Of a stretch of DNA of 64,000 nt, positions 45,690-57,950 are shown in pieces. The stretch spans positions 9,644,539 through 9,708,538 of the forward strand of contig NC_087070.1 of the NCBI RefSeq assembly GCF_963678635.1, read 5' to 3'. The DNA comes from Symsagittifera roscoffensis. Taxonomy: Eukaryota > Xenacoelomorpha > Acoela > Convolutidae. The notes under the pieces are model-generated. The model saw only the letters and a program-made list of their open reading frames with translations. It ran no database searches and was not told the DNA's origin. The stretch's first letter is position 1. Every line of letters starts with the position of its first letter. Both the position numbers and the translations under genes were made by a program.

Positions 45690-46025
45690 CCGGGTGTTTA
45701 AAGACTGCCATTTTGGCCAATTTGGGACAATTAACGCGCGATATATTTTGCGCTATTAACGTGTAAGCGGAGAATTAATCCGTCTTAGAAAACGTTCAAA
45801 ATTGGTTGAAAGAAGCTTTTTTACAATATTTTATTTGTTACAAGGAGCGAAATCTATCCTTTTGAACGTTATATGGTGTGTGAGGTGACGATTTTCATGA
45901 ACAATTTAAAATTTTAGTGAAATTTTATTTTAATACATTTAATTTTGTAATGTTATTTCTGCTCCATAATCCCATAAAGGCAGTCGGAAAATTCTGGGCT
46001 TCGCCCTGATACGAGCAGTCTTGTT
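45690..46025 (-). repeat. Dispersed repeat A, inverted mate
   Basis: CCAATTTGGGACAATTAACG, GCGCGATATATTTTGCGC and CTTCGCCCTGATACGAGCAG are the reverse complement of blocks at 30581-30875, in reversed order. Confidence 0.75.
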
Positions 46026-47480
46026 CAGCTTTGGCATTCATGAATCATTCAAATTGCAGTGCCATTTTGTTGATCTTCATTCATATTACTTCTTAGATGA
46101 TGGATTCAAATTTAATTGATGTTTCATCGATGAATCATGCCTGAAGTTTTGATGTCAGTAAAACGATTCACCCAGAAAAAGCGAATGCAAAAGGATATTT
46201 CTTTAATGAATCACGAGTGAAGCCGGCATTACTACAACTCTTTAACCTGTGTATATGGTCTCAAAACTACAGAATGTATATTTCTGGTGCAGATTTGACT
46301 TTAGCAAAAAAATTTATTCAAGAAAATTGTCAGTCAGAATGTTGCATTGTACCAGAAAAACTTCGAAATAATTGTTTGCAGCAAACCAAGTATCAATGGG
46401 ATACCTTTAAGTTTTTAAAACCTAAGGGTCCCATGGCGTGATAGAGAGAACTTAACATAAATTTTTATTACACATAGACTAATAAATTTGGATCTTCGTC
46501 CTCAAAATAATTCCGCACAAAAACCCAAAAAAATTTAAGAAAATTACCTGGCTGCTAATCTGATAGTTATGTTTTGGTCAAGCATCACCACGGCTTGTCT
46601 TGTGAAAAACAGAAACTAAAATTTGACTGCCGCTTTTTATTGCAAAACGAGGAAAGGTATTAAGGTTTTATCACAGCATCCATATTTAATCTCTGTTTCA
46701 TCAATGGGATCTACATAACAATGTCCCCCCCCCCTATTGTATCTATTAAAGAATCACCCCTTTCTTGAAAGGGGGGTAGAGATTGTTGAGTAGATCCCAT
46801 CAATGTATCATCCATATCACTGTGTATCCACATCACCTAAACGTTTTCTAAATGTACAATGAAAGTATATAAAACTGCAACTACCTCCATGCATGATCAA
46901 TTTTCATCAATGAAAGCACTCTTAATTGACTTCAGTACTTATTAAAAAATTTTGCAAGCTCAGACGTCGTGTTATCAAATGTCTTTTTAGCAGTTCTTTC
47001 TTGTTTTCAATCATGCAGACATCGTTTTTGCCAAATTTTTTATGCTAATAGTTGCAACAATAAAATAGAATCGAAAAAATAAAACTCTTAATTCGCGGTG
47101 TTCGTGAGTTGTACTATCCATACTTTAGAGGTCTTGAACTAAACTTTGTAAGAAAACTGACTAGTAGGTTACGTAAGGCAATCGTTTCACGAGTTTTGAT
47201 TTTGCAATGATGTCACAAATTTTTCGACTAAAATCTAACTTAGACACCAACTAATAAGTTTTTTGTTACAGTTCTTGCTCGTTTTGGTTAATTTTTGACT
47301 CACTAAATTCAGCTTGAAAGTTTATTCATTCACCATTATGAGTACCAGTACCATTATCTATTATGATAAATAACATATATACCACTATACTTTAATGACA
47401 CATCGTTCAATTTTTAAACGAATAAGACTAGAACTCATTAATTCATAAAAAACAATAGCCTATATGGTTATCATGGCTGA
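46026..47480. other. Intergenic DNA with a 74-codon ORF of unknown nature
   Basis: The plus-strand ORF at 46217-46441 (KPALLQLFNLCIWSQNYRMY) has no family I recognise and may be chance. Nothing else of note. Confidence 0.35.
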
Positions 47481-47488
47481 TGCCGTTG

Positions 47489-47558
47489 AGATTAAATAGG
47501 TAACTGTGTGAATACCAGTAAGACGCGGTTTACTTAAACTAAGACTAGTTTAGGACCT
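47489..47558 (-). repeat. 3' LTR of the Ty3/gypsy fossil, separated outer part
   Basis: Matches the outer 60-70 bp of the other LTR (AAATAGGTAAC, CAGTAAGACG, GGTTTACTTAA). The sequence then breaks off into the composite insertion. CGTTG lies just outside. Confidence 0.82.
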
Positions 47559-47887
47559 CCCGGGTCGAGATCCCGCTCAAAAACCGCTCAAGATTTGAGC
47601 GGTTTGAGCGGTTTTCCAGCAAGATTTGAGCGGTTTGGGCGGTTTGGGCGGTTTTTTTGGAAAAACCGCTCAAACCGCTCAAATCTTGCTTAGAAAACCG
47701 CTCAAAAACCGCTCATTTCTTGCGGTGATTTTTGAACGGTTTTTCAAGCAAGATTTGAGCGGTTTTTGAGCGGCTTTTGAGCGGTCTTCCCGGGTCGAGG
47801 TCCCAGACTCATGTCCATACTTTCGCGACAAAACTTTGGCATGTCCAGACTTTCCAGACCAAAATTAGTTCAAAACTTAACAAACTT
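47559..47887. repeat. GAGCGGTTT array block, copy 1
   Basis: About 230 bp of inverted and direct GAGCGGTTT / ACCGCTCAAATCTTGC units between CCCGGGTCGAGATCCC and CCCGGGTCGAGGTCCC. A unique 85-bp tail (AGACTCATGTCCATAC to AACTTAACAAACTT) follows. Confidence 0.88.
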
Positions 47888-50420
47888 AAGAACTGGCTCA
47901 AGATCTTGTAACTGTCTTCCTCCAGATCCCCTTTCTCTTTGACTCCTGTCTGAATCCATTTGGAGAGTTTGCTCGTCATCTTGTCATTCTTCTGGGCTCG
48001 TATCAGATCTGACAGCTTATATCGCGCCTTGACGTGTTTCTTCAATGCCATTATCTGACCATTCATTTCTCCGGGACTGTAGATGTCGTCCTTCAGTTTG
48101 ACGCAAACTATCCTTCTCAAGACCTTCCTGTCATCATCAGGCACCAGGTTTGTTCTGACATTTGAATTGCTCCCTGAACGGTTTCCTTTATACTGCAATT
48201 TTCTCAAGTTCTTCAACTCCGCACACCTCTTGCTGACCCAAATTGTACGTCCCTGAGGAAGGGTCAGTTTGTAGTTTCCTGTCGCGGTGCCTCATTTTCT
48301 CTTCGTCCAATATCATGCATAGACTATCCTGATCATTGCTGCTCTTCTCTGAGTCTTCATCCCATTCATCGGACTCCCCGGACAATTTCTCTTCTTCAGC
48401 ATCTTCTTATGATGTGGCCCACTCCCCGGACTCTTGACCAAATCCAAGGTGTTCGGCCTCTTCGTTAAATTTCACTTTCTTCTTTCGAACTATGGTCCGC
48501 CTCAGTATCTCTTCCGGGATCTTCTCTACTAGTGACTGCGCGATATTCTTGCCATCTAGTTGCTTCTCTTCCAACGAGTCCTCGCCATACGCTGCCTCCT
48601 CTCGTCTCAGTATTGAGAATTCTGGTTCGTCATTATCCTTGGTCCGGACAACGGGACTATCGTCTGCTAGATTCTCAAGTAGTCCCTAGACAAAATTATC
48701 ATCTTTGGTAAATCATTTCAGAGAGTTTGGAATTTATTCTGTGTCAACTGAAGGAAGCGAGACTAAAAATATAAGAATCGAAATGAAAAATTTTCAGAAA
48801 AAAAAACAAAATTCAGTTTCTTGGACGCATTTTGTCGAACAACGAGTTTGAGAATTACCCGAAAAAACGCAGTTAGGCAATTGAAATATCATCACAATAT
48901 CAAACAACTGTGGGCTCAGTTGACTGAGGATAATATCCTAGCTTGAATATTGGATAAGCTAGGACAGTTCCAATTCGAAATCAAGAACGAGGCAGAAAAA
49001 AATCCCAATGCAGAGTGCTTATCAAGTGTTCCAACTACCACTGATGAGGTGGTTTATCAATTAGAAAAAGCCATAGACATTTCGAACAAAATATGGGAAC
49101 AAGCAATGAAAGCTTTTGATTTGGATTTACAAAAATTAAAGCGAAAGAAATTTAAAAAGTAAAGAGTTGGGTACAAAATTAGTGGAGGCCGGAAAAAAAA
49201 ACAACTGAATGGCTCCTCAAAGATGTTAAAGAACTTCGGATCAATTTCGAAAGCTTGAAATCGAAAACGATTTATAACAAAAGTTAAAGTGACAAAAAAA
49301 TACCTCGTAGCTTAATGTTTAATTTGTGCTGACTCCGATTCTACTTGGATGAACAGAGATTTTAAAATTGGGTTATTAGAAGTAAAAAAAAACAATTACA
49401 GCAGGAAAGAACCCTAGCCATAATATGTGCATTTACTGCAGACTTGGAAGCCCGGCCATTCTTTTTGGCTGGTAGCTTTGGATATCATAGGATTGTTACC
49501 GGAATCAGGAGGATTCAAGTATAATCTTTCTATTGCAGATCATTTCCCGAAAGCAGTATCTGGGTAACCCAATCTGTTGAATATCTGGGAATCCCATTTT
49601 GGCTGCCTAGCTAATCTGCACAGCGAAAAATGATCAAACTAAAATTTTCTAAAATTTTTGATCCGAAGTTGAAATCCTTAAAACTTGCACAACATCATAT
49701 CATCTTCAGGGAAGGCAATGAAAAAACCAACAGAACAATCATCGAAGCCTGGTCTAAATATGTGGAAGAAAACCAAACCAACTGGGCCAATTATCTTCAA
49801 ATAATTATGAATGCTCATAGATCTTCAATTCATGCAATGACACAATACACTCCTTATTACTTGATTTTGGCTCGTCTTTGCTGTTTTGCAAACTTTTGCA
49901 TGTATGAAACATCATAAATCTAAGTCTTCGCAACGCCAGGCGTTTTTTAAGGAACCTTAAGAAGGAACATCAATAAAGCCAAGAGCTGGTGCGCGATAAG
50001 ATGGTTGGCGAACAAGAACCACTTCAAAAAAAAGTCTTATCTTAGGAAAAGGAATCATTGCTCTGAAATTTTCACATCTTATGAAAGTTCGTTTACTTTT
50101 TTAGCCAATTTTGACAAATTAACCGCTAAATATAAAATTCAAAACAACTCTTATACGTTTTTTACATAGCAGTGGAAAACAACCTACATAATCTGGAAAA
50201 ACGAATGTGACATAGATGATTTTTTTGGCATTGAGCTAAAAGAACCAAAGTTGGCGGAAATATTAAAATTGAAAAACAATTGCCTCGGGATGATATCGCA
50301 AAAAAGCCGGAGACTTGATGTACATCAATCAATGGGCAAAACGCAGATCAAAATTGCAATCATACCCTTTTGCACAGACAAAGCACCTGTGGATGTCTTA
50401 AAAATCAACAAAAAATGCAC
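47870..50420. pseudogene. Older Ty3/gypsy-like pol fragments, fossil
   Basis: Minus-strand stretches at about 47870-48690 resemble the linker between RNase H and integrase. Plus-strand stretches at about 49440-49920 resemble an integrase core and C-terminal part (VEENQTNWANYLQIIMNAHR). The opposite orientations point to rearrangement. Heavily broken, older than the element at 52.3-59.4 kb. Confidence 0.55.
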
Positions 50421-51452
50421 ATAAATCAGTAGAGTAATGTATATCAAAACTATACTCACACTGTGTGCAAAAAAGTATATTCTAGAGCTTCTGACTTAGG
50501 TAGTGGATCCTGGGTATAATCTGCGAACCAATTGAGTTTGATCCTCATACCTAAAAAAATTAGAACAACAGAGAAAGACAACACGCAAATTTCAGCTCTT
50601 TTGACTTTACTGGTGAAAGTCTTTTCACTGTTACACAAGTAGAGATATTCAATTGTCACTACTTATGAACTATAGTAGGAAAACAATAACTGCAACGGAC
50701 GTCTTCCTGGGACAAAACGGGGAGTCCTCTCATGAACAATAAGATCATATTGAACTGAAACTTTCACCATACTGCTGCAATTGTTTTCCTTGGCTTACAA
50801 ATATGAAGTTACAGGTGTTTCGCTTTTGTGAGTTGGCCAGTTAGGGAAATTGCAATCATTATTCTAACAGTTTACCTTCTATTTAAAAATCTGGGATTGG
50901 TTTTGCGTATTTTTTTCCTTTCGTTTTGGTAAAGAGCGTTGTAAAAAAGGCAACAAAATTTCAGCCATAAAACTCGGTGGGTCAGTTCAGTTATTTTAAG
51001 AACTTGAGGAGAACTACCGGCATAAATAAGACAATGTTTATTTAGAGAAAGAAACGTGTAATGCACGGGACAACAGTAGAATGCAATCAAAAATCAAAAA
51101 AAAAGTCAGTTAACCTTGAAATGTTTGGACGAAACAAAATATGATACTTTTGTGTGCAATTTGGGCATCAGAAAAAAATACAGTTTCACCTGTGCGGTTG
51201 GTAAAAAATTGAAAAAACACTAGTTCGTGGGATTAGGACAAATTGTTGGGTGACATGAGTAGACATGAAAAAGAGAACAACCATTAAGAAACAAGACTAT
51301 GGCCCGTCCACTAGCAGACAGTTTGATTCAAAATTGCAAAAAAGGAATGGAACTTCAAAGAGAGACTTCAAAATTCACTAAATGTTACCTTAGTTATTCA
51401 TTGAACCCATCATTACTTTTAATTCTAGATCGAAGAGACAATATGTATGCGA
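50421..51452. other. Interior of the composite insertion, nothing recognised
   Basis: AT-rich DNA with no credible coding, RNA or terminal-repeat signal. Confidence 0.4.
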
Positions 51453-51792
51453 CCTGGGTCGAGATCCCGCTCAAAAACCGCTCAAGATTTGAGCGGTTTG
51501 AGCGGTTTTCCAGCAAGATTTGAGCGGTTTGAGCGGTTTGGGCGGTTTGGGCGGTTTTTTTTTGGAAAAATCGCTCAAACCGCTCAAATCTTGCTTAGAA
51601 AACCGCTCAAAAACCGCTCATTTCTTGCGGTGATTTTTGAAAGGTTTTTCAAGCAAGATTTGAGCGGTTTTTGAGCGGCTTTTGAGCGGTCTTCCCGGGT
51701 CGATGTCCCAGACTCATGTCCATACTTTCGCGACAAAACTTTGGCATGTCCAGACTTTCCAGACCAAAATTAGTTCAAAACTTAACAAACTT
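51453..51792. repeat. GAGCGGTTT array block, copy 2
   Basis: Near-identical to copy 1 in the same orientation, including the unique tail. Differences are a few substitutions and small indels, so the duplication is much younger than the split LTR's divergence. Confidence 0.88.
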
Positions 51793-52039
51793 TTAATGTT
51801 TGGATCAATGAGTTGACAAAAAACCAAATTCTACCTCCCACGCCCCCCTCCCCATACCAGCATCATCGAAGTCTTTTAGAGATGCCAATAATGACGTCAA
51901 ATGTTTTGCGCTTCAGAAGTAGACTTCTTCGTAGAGGTTGGCTATTTCTCCAGTCTTACCCGCAGAGTTCACGCATTCGGTATCGAAACTCTCGACATAT
52001 CGCAAAGGTATTTCAGATGTTAGTCTACACTAGTTTCAG

Positions 52040-52112
52040 GACAGCATGGCCTAACGGATAAGGCGTCTGACTTCGAATCAGAATATTGGGGGTTCGAATC
52101 CCTCTGTGGTCG
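52040..52112 (+). tRNA. tRNA-Arg (anticodon TCG)
   Basis: 73 nt. A box TGGCCTAACGGATAAGGCG, anticodon arm TCTGA-CTTCGAA-TCAGA with TCG at 52073-52075, B box GGTTCGAATCC, then a T5 run typical of a Pol III terminator. The body matches animal tRNA-Arg(TCG). The acceptor stem has one mismatch (A against G, pair 4) and one G-U, so it may be slightly decayed or still functional. No intron. It lies inside the composite insertion, 12 bp before a GAGCGGTTT array. Confidence 0.92.
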
Positions 52113-52124
52113 ACTTTTTATTAT

Positions 52125-52336
52125 TAAATCTTGCGCGGTTTTTGAGCGGTTTTTTTAGATAAACCGCTCAAAACCGTTCAAATCTTGCGCGGTTTTTGAG
52201 CGGTTTTTTTAGATAAACGGTTCAAAAACCCCTCAAACCGCTCATTTTGAAGCAAGATGTTGAGCGTACTTGTATAAAAAAACCGCTCAAACCGCTCAAA
52301 TCTTGCTTCAAATTAGGTGAAAAATCTCGACTCGGG
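52125..52336. repeat. GAGCGGTTT array block, right end of the composite insertion
   Basis: Alternating GCGCGGTTTTTGAGCGG and AACCGCTCAAATCTTGC units end in AAATCTCGACTCGGG, the inverted counterpart of the left end. Confidence 0.8.
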
Positions 52337-52623
52337 CTGATATGTTAAAGGATTTCTACTAACCTAGCTAGTAGACTTTTATCTAAAGCTAGAATAAAAG
52401 ACGTAGAGTTAAGATAAGTATGCTAAGTAAAGGGTAAGATTGTTTAACAAGTTGAATTAAGATTAGTTGTTAACAGAATTAACTGCAATAAAGACGTTCA
52501 ATGACTCAAACTCAGTTGTGCCAAAAGCTGATGCGCTTTTGGCAGGTATTAGACTAAATTAACCTTAAACGATAGACAACCTAAAGGTTGGAAGGTTTCT
52601 AACAGATATTATCCCTTTTGACA
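52337..52623 (-). repeat. 3' LTR of the Ty3/gypsy fossil, main part
   Basis: Holds most of the LTR and its inner boundary, next to a short purine-rich tract on the element's strand. The remaining 70 bp or so of this LTR lie 4.8 kb away at 47489-47558. Confidence 0.85.
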
Positions 52624-53060
52624 TTCCCAGCGAAAAATATATTGAAATTTGCATATACTTTTCACCCACAATTAATACGTAAGAGCAGCGTGGCGAACAA
52701 CGAGACAGTCAACTCCCGAAGATAACGCCCGATGAGAAAAACTCAGAGCACGAGTAAGTAATTTAGGTTAATATAGATCGGTTAATGGAATCCAAAAAGG
52801 ACTTTAACAATAACTAAAGAAGTACAATTTTTGCAAGTACCGGGTTATAGAATAATCCAAGCATAGCACCGCATTTTTGCTAGAGGAACTAGTGTTAGGA
52901 ATGTACTTATGATAGTAATCCAAAAACGAACGTAAAGATACAAAAATGAGTTTATATTGCCAACAAAAAAAGTTCAATGCTATCCAAAGTTTATGAGGGG
53001 CAGGATTCGAAGCTCTAGTTTCAGTAAATTTTCTGAGTTCTTCAAGAGCCATCGGGCGAC

Positions 53061-54534
53061 CTAGTAGCTCCAATGCTTCGATGATTGAAGATGTGTTGAG
53101 CTAATCAGGGTTAGGGTAGGTATAGGGTAGGTATTAGGAGATACGGTAGGTGAGATCGTTAATGAGGACTTCGTTTTGCCCACTAGTCTGGGTCCACGTC
53201 TTGTAAAATTATCTAAAAACGAAAGTTGTAGAGGGGAAGTAAGTGGAGAGGTTAAATCAACGACGTCTATTTGGTGACTTTCTGTTTCGATACTGATGGC
53301 TTCTAAAGCAGGATTGGACAACGGAGTTGTTAAGTTGGTTGAAGTATGTTCTCCTGGTCTATCGTCTGAGGTTTCAACGAGGCTCGTAAATACCCTCTCT
53401 CCTAGTAACGATGGCGGTTGTCTGGCACGGATGGGTCTGGTATTGTGTCTAATGTGAAATTCTGACGTTTTTCTTGGAGGCCGCGATTTCATGGATCACG
53501 AGGCTCTCCGTTTGGTCATACCCGTTAATTTTGGTTTGGATTAGCTCTGGGTAGAGATAGGATTTTGGTTCTGGATCTCCGTGTTCGTCTCTGCTAGGAT
53601 CATATTCGGATCTGTGATCTGAGATGTTGTTGGAATTACGGACTCTGGCTTTTGACCTTTAATCACTGACTCTGGCCAGTTGTTGTCATATTTCCCATCG
53701 CTATCTAGCTGGATAGGTGGTGGAGTCGTGTGCTGGTCGGGGTTCATAACGTTTAGTTAAGGGTCAATTAAGGCTTAAGTTAAATCCTGCTCTTTTTCGA
53801 TGTTCAATTCTTCTTTTCGAAAAACTTCTTGTTTGATGTTTGTTGGCTCATGAACTGCATGATCTTGTCGGTTTTCTAAGTTGCTTCTAACAAGTGGTTT
53901 CAGGTCTTTAAGTAGAATAAGATCGCTGGCATCGTCGTCAGATATCGTTTCTATCGGCATATTTGTCTTTGATACGTCTGGTGTGTGAGTTGATAATGGT
54001 GGAATGGGTTGGCCCGACGGGATTGGTTCCTGGCTGCTCTCTAAGCCAATACGGTATCTGAGTCGTTTTTTCTCTTCTTCTTCTTCTTCTTCTTCTCGTA
54101 GCAACGTTCCATTCCAGCTATTCCTTGCCGCATTTCGCATAGCGATGTCTAGTTCTTCAAATTTAGCCTGGAGGTTCTTTTTCTTTTGGGTTTCCTTCGA
54201 GCTCTTGAATTCAACATTTCTAGACGGTTTCGTTACTTTCCCGGGTCTTTTTGTGGCGTGAAATTTGGTTAGTTGGTTATTCTTTAGAGGGCTTACTTTT
54301 TTCGGTACAGTGGGTCTTTTCACGGTAAACCATTTTTACAATTTTTTCCCCATTTTTAAGCGTAATTGTGTGAACCGATTCCGTTACTATTTCTTCTGTA
54401 AGTTCTTTATAGTATGGTTCGTCCTTTTTTCTGTCTTGCATTTTTCTATAGATAAAGTTCTTACCCGATGGGTTACTCAGGACGGGATTGGCCACACTTA
54501 GGGTTTTTTGTTTTCTGCGCGAGAAGACTTTCAC
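53061..54534 (-). pseudogene. Third reading region of the Ty3/gypsy fossil, after integrase
   Basis: Two or three long hydrophilic stretches, Lys/Pro/Ser/Thr-rich with a Glu run (LLREEEEEEEEKKRL), lie between integrase and the 3' LTR. No membrane-spanning or signal-peptide segment was evident, so it does not look like an envelope protein. It may be a C-terminal pol extension or an accessory ORF. Broken fossil. Confidence 0.55.
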
Positions 54535-54658
54535 AGGAGAACCTGAGCTTGTAGTTACATATCTAGTGGCGTTTCATATGTCATCTGATGAGGAGGATTC
54601 TAGATTCTTCAATGTCATCTGAGGCATCCCAGTCATGTCGTCTGTCCTGGCACATTAG

Positions 54659-55400
54659 TTATTGTCCTTTATCTATACATAACAGTGATTTGTTCCAACC
54701 TAGGTTTCTTGCAGATGGAAGTTTTACCAAATTGAGCCAAATAGCGTTTGGTGATCCACCGAAGTGTGCTTCAAAAGGGGAGCAGTTTACTGATTGTTTA
54801 GTTACAGTCCTTAAGCGTTTTATGATCCTTAGTAATACAATTTCTAAGGAAGGTTTTGGCTTTTCTTGTGCCATAACCATGAGTAGTTCTTTAATTGTTC
54901 TAATTAGTCGCTTAACCAGGCTCGTAGTTTTATGGTCACCGACAGAACTAAATATACTGTTAATGTTTTGTTCTTGACAAAATTCTCGAACTTCCCTAAA
55001 AATATATCCTGACCCTTGATCCGTTCTAATAGTCCTAGGTGTTCCGTGCAAGGTTAAGTATTTCCTAAGAAAGTTTATAACCGATTTGGTGGATGTGCTA
55101 GAGTTTATTTGCGTCTTAAAGAATTTTGAAAATTGGTCCACTTATACGAGTATAATTGTTTTGTTCCTCAAGTTAAAGGGAATGGGCCGGCAAAGTCTAA
55201 CTCCGTTTCTTGGTTTGGTTCAGCGACGGATGGGAGTTTCCCGAAGTTACCGTATTTTGTCAGTGATTTCACTTTTTACCTGCTTTCACACACTCGAAAC
55301 AATTCTCTTCATGGATTGGAATTTCTCTAAAATGTATAGAGTTATATCATCATATGTATAGAGTTGCCAGATTTTTCATTGGAAACTGGCCTGGATGTGC
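54659..55400 (-). pseudogene. Integrase region of the Ty3/gypsy fossil
   Basis: Contains the integrase core signature area (FLRKYLTLHGTPRTIRTDQG, then VREFCQEQNIN) and the following helix region typical of Ty3/gypsy integrases. Broken fossil. Confidence 0.78.
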
Positions 55401-56199
55401 TTCGTGTTGTCTGTGCAACATTGCCGTTCTTAAGCACGCAGGATAACAAGTCTTTCATCGAAATGAAGACATCCCTCGTTCACGTGTAAGTTATTAATAT
55501 AAGGTTTATAATCGTTTGCTAAATGGGCTTTATCTTTTTACCTGTCTTTTTCAATCGCTTTCAAAAATGTCCTCAGTCCAAGGTCTTGTTTTGTAAGTTA
55601 TGCGATAAATTTGGAATCAAAGATTTTTGGCCACGAGAACGGAAGTAGCTTATGTTTTATCGATTTAGGACTTTTTTCATTTTTTAGAAATTGATCTGAG
55701 GATTTACCCGACGGGTAGCTAGTACGGGGCGTTGAAGTTGGGGATTTATTTACAGTTGAGTTATAAGGTTGTTCAGTTAAATCTAGTTGATCGGACATAT
55801 CATATAGATTTTTGTAATTGATTTAAAAAACGATTGCTTTGCAAGATGGAATAGATTCTTTTGTTCGCGAATGTAAACAATGACACACTGAAAATTTGGA
55901 ATGTGTAAATAGGGCTTGCAAAGTTTCGGCATCCTTTTCATATCGTTTTTCACGTTCTATTACTTGACTAGTCATATTTTTAACCGATTGGCCAATCACG
56001 TTGCACTATTTGAAGTCATGAGATGCGATTTGTTGAGAAAATTTGCTCCTAAATTGCAAATGAGAATATCTAGGCATCACAATTACAAAGCACAAATTTT
56101 TCGTCATCGTATGACACTGGTACGGGGCAGCCCCATGGGTGTCTAGAAAGGTAGTCCACAAATCCCATTTTTTTATCCGGGAGATATTCAACCATAAAA

Positions 56200-57950
56200 T
56201 CATATGGGTGAGGCGGGATTGAGCTGTCTTTTACATATGTCATCTTTGAGTGCCTCTAATAAGGCTTTATGATCGTTGAGGATAGAAAACTGTTTACCCA
56301 ACAAGTAGTCTTTAAAATAGTCTAACGCCCAAACTAAGCCAAACAGTTCGAGTTCGTTCGTGCTGTATTTTAGTTCAGCTATATTAAGGTACCTACTCGC
56401 GAACGCTCCCCAAGTTCCCCATGGTCTTGCTGGAGGGATATGCCCAAACCTAATTATGAAGCGTCACATTTTATTCTTTTATTGAGCATAACGTCGAAAT
56501 CATGATTTGTTACCGTGTTGCAACTTTCCTTCTTGTTATTTTTCGTACGCCTCAACGTGTACCTCGGACCCATTAAACTGTAAATTTTTTGCATTAGTTC
56601 CCTAAACGGTGCAGATAATGAGGCTAATTTCGGTAATCGATTTTATTGAATTGGTTTATTGAGCCCACTAGCGATCTTATGTCCTGGATACATCGTGGTT
56701 CTTTCCAATTTCTAATTGCATCTGATTTATATACTAAGGGAGCTGTCCCCTTCGCGTCGATTTTTAATCCCAGCAACTCTGTGTTATGCGTCAAAAGCTT
56801 ACGTTTTTACTTTTTTATGGCTAATCCTTCGTCGTTCAAGGTTTTTAAAACACAACTGATAAATTTACAATGGTCTTTTAGCGCTACCTACAGTAGCGAT
56901 TAAAATGTAATCTAGTTAACAGTGTGTTTGGGTAAATTTTCCGTCAGGCAGTCCAATATACGCTACAATTCATTCGGCATATCGCTTAGTCCGTAAAGTC
57001 CTGTTTCAAAACGGTATGAACCCGTGACGTCTCCTCCCATGATGTTAAATTGCATTGTTTTCTTGCACTGTTAGATAATGGTATGTGGCGGTATGCATGT
57101 TTTTTGTCGATAGATGAAAACCAGATTTTGTTTTCGTCGTGACCACTATTTGTTACAATGACAGTGTCGAATAATTCCAACAGGTTCGGCATTTAGTATC
57201 TGTTACGGAAAATCTGTTTAAAAATGACAAAAGGGGAAATAAAGCAGTCTTCTGATAATCTGGACAATTTTTCGAAGTGTTCATCACTAAGTAACTGTTC
57301 AATGCATAATTTCACTTTAGCGAGTAGAGGGATTGGTATGCGCTTTCCTTTTACCTGTCTCGGTTTTATTGGTTGGTTAGAGTAAGTGTTCACGATAAAA
57401 GTTTTGGCTCGGGAAATGTTTGCATCAGGATGTAGATCCCGTTCTTTTTAAGAGATCACGAAATGGGTTTGATATAAAAAATTTGAGCTCACGTTGAAGT
57501 GGTGTGTCGAGATGCTGGCAAAGTTGGCTATCTGTTTCAAATTTTATCTGGTTGACTTCCATGCCGACGGATGTTTTACTCGGAGTCTTCCGTGTGTCCA
57601 TGATTGTTGGAGGGGCCTGCTTCTGTAGGCACTTAATTCGTAATTTAATTTCGGTAAAATATATTTTCCCAGGAAATTTCTTTCTGCCCCTTCAATAATA
57701 AACAATTGTTGATTTTTAGCGTTCCATTCTTTTGATTGAATCCTCACTATGATTTTTCCAATGATTTTCATGGTATTCCCGAAGTCTTGGTACGCTTTTT
57801 TCGTAAACTCGTCGACTGCTTCTATCCTTAGAAAACTGTCTTTTTTTCATTTCATAAAATAGGTCTTCCTTAATAAATGAAACCGGGCTGGTTGAGTCAA
57901 TTTGTATTTTGGTAAGGTAAAGGTTAGAATTTCCCATTGATACCATCAGT
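56200..57950 (-). pseudogene. Protease / reverse transcriptase / RNase H region of the Ty3/gypsy fossil
   Basis: Blocks in order: a retropepsin-like segment (SPVSFIKEDLFYEM), a reverse-transcriptase start (VKLCIEQLLSDEHFEKL, SPFVIFKQ), the palm area (IWFSSIDKKHAYRHIPLS) and an RNase H-like area near 56250-56400. Broken fossil. Confidence 0.7.

Larger units (their letters stand above)
47559..52336. mobile_element. Composite insertion with CCCGGGTCGAGAT ends and GAGCGGTTT arrays
   Basis: Sits inside the LTR of the Ty3/gypsy fossil. Outer ends CCCGGGTCGAGAT (left) and the complement of CCCGAGTCGAGAT (right) form a short inverted repeat. Arrays of ACCGCTCAAATCTTGC / GAGCGGTTT units lie at both ends and once inside. 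A direct repeat of about 330 bp occurs at 47559-47887 and 51453-51792. Between them are old Ty3-like pol fragments, and near the right end a tRNA-Arg gene. No transposase was found. It may be one element, or two copies of a short array element plus captured DNA. Confidence 0.6.

Noticed and set aside
46217-46441. 74-codon ORF
   Set aside because: Compositionally plausible but isolated, with no motif, promoter or splice context. Listed only within the gap entry.
47559-47790. CRISPR-like regular array
   Set aside because: Units are direct and inverted, overlapping and unevenly spaced, in a eukaryotic context. They fit subterminal transposon repeats.
53061-54534. Envelope gene in the LTR fossil
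   Set aside because: The region is hydrophilic, with no visible signal peptide or membrane anchor, so there is no support for an envelope call.
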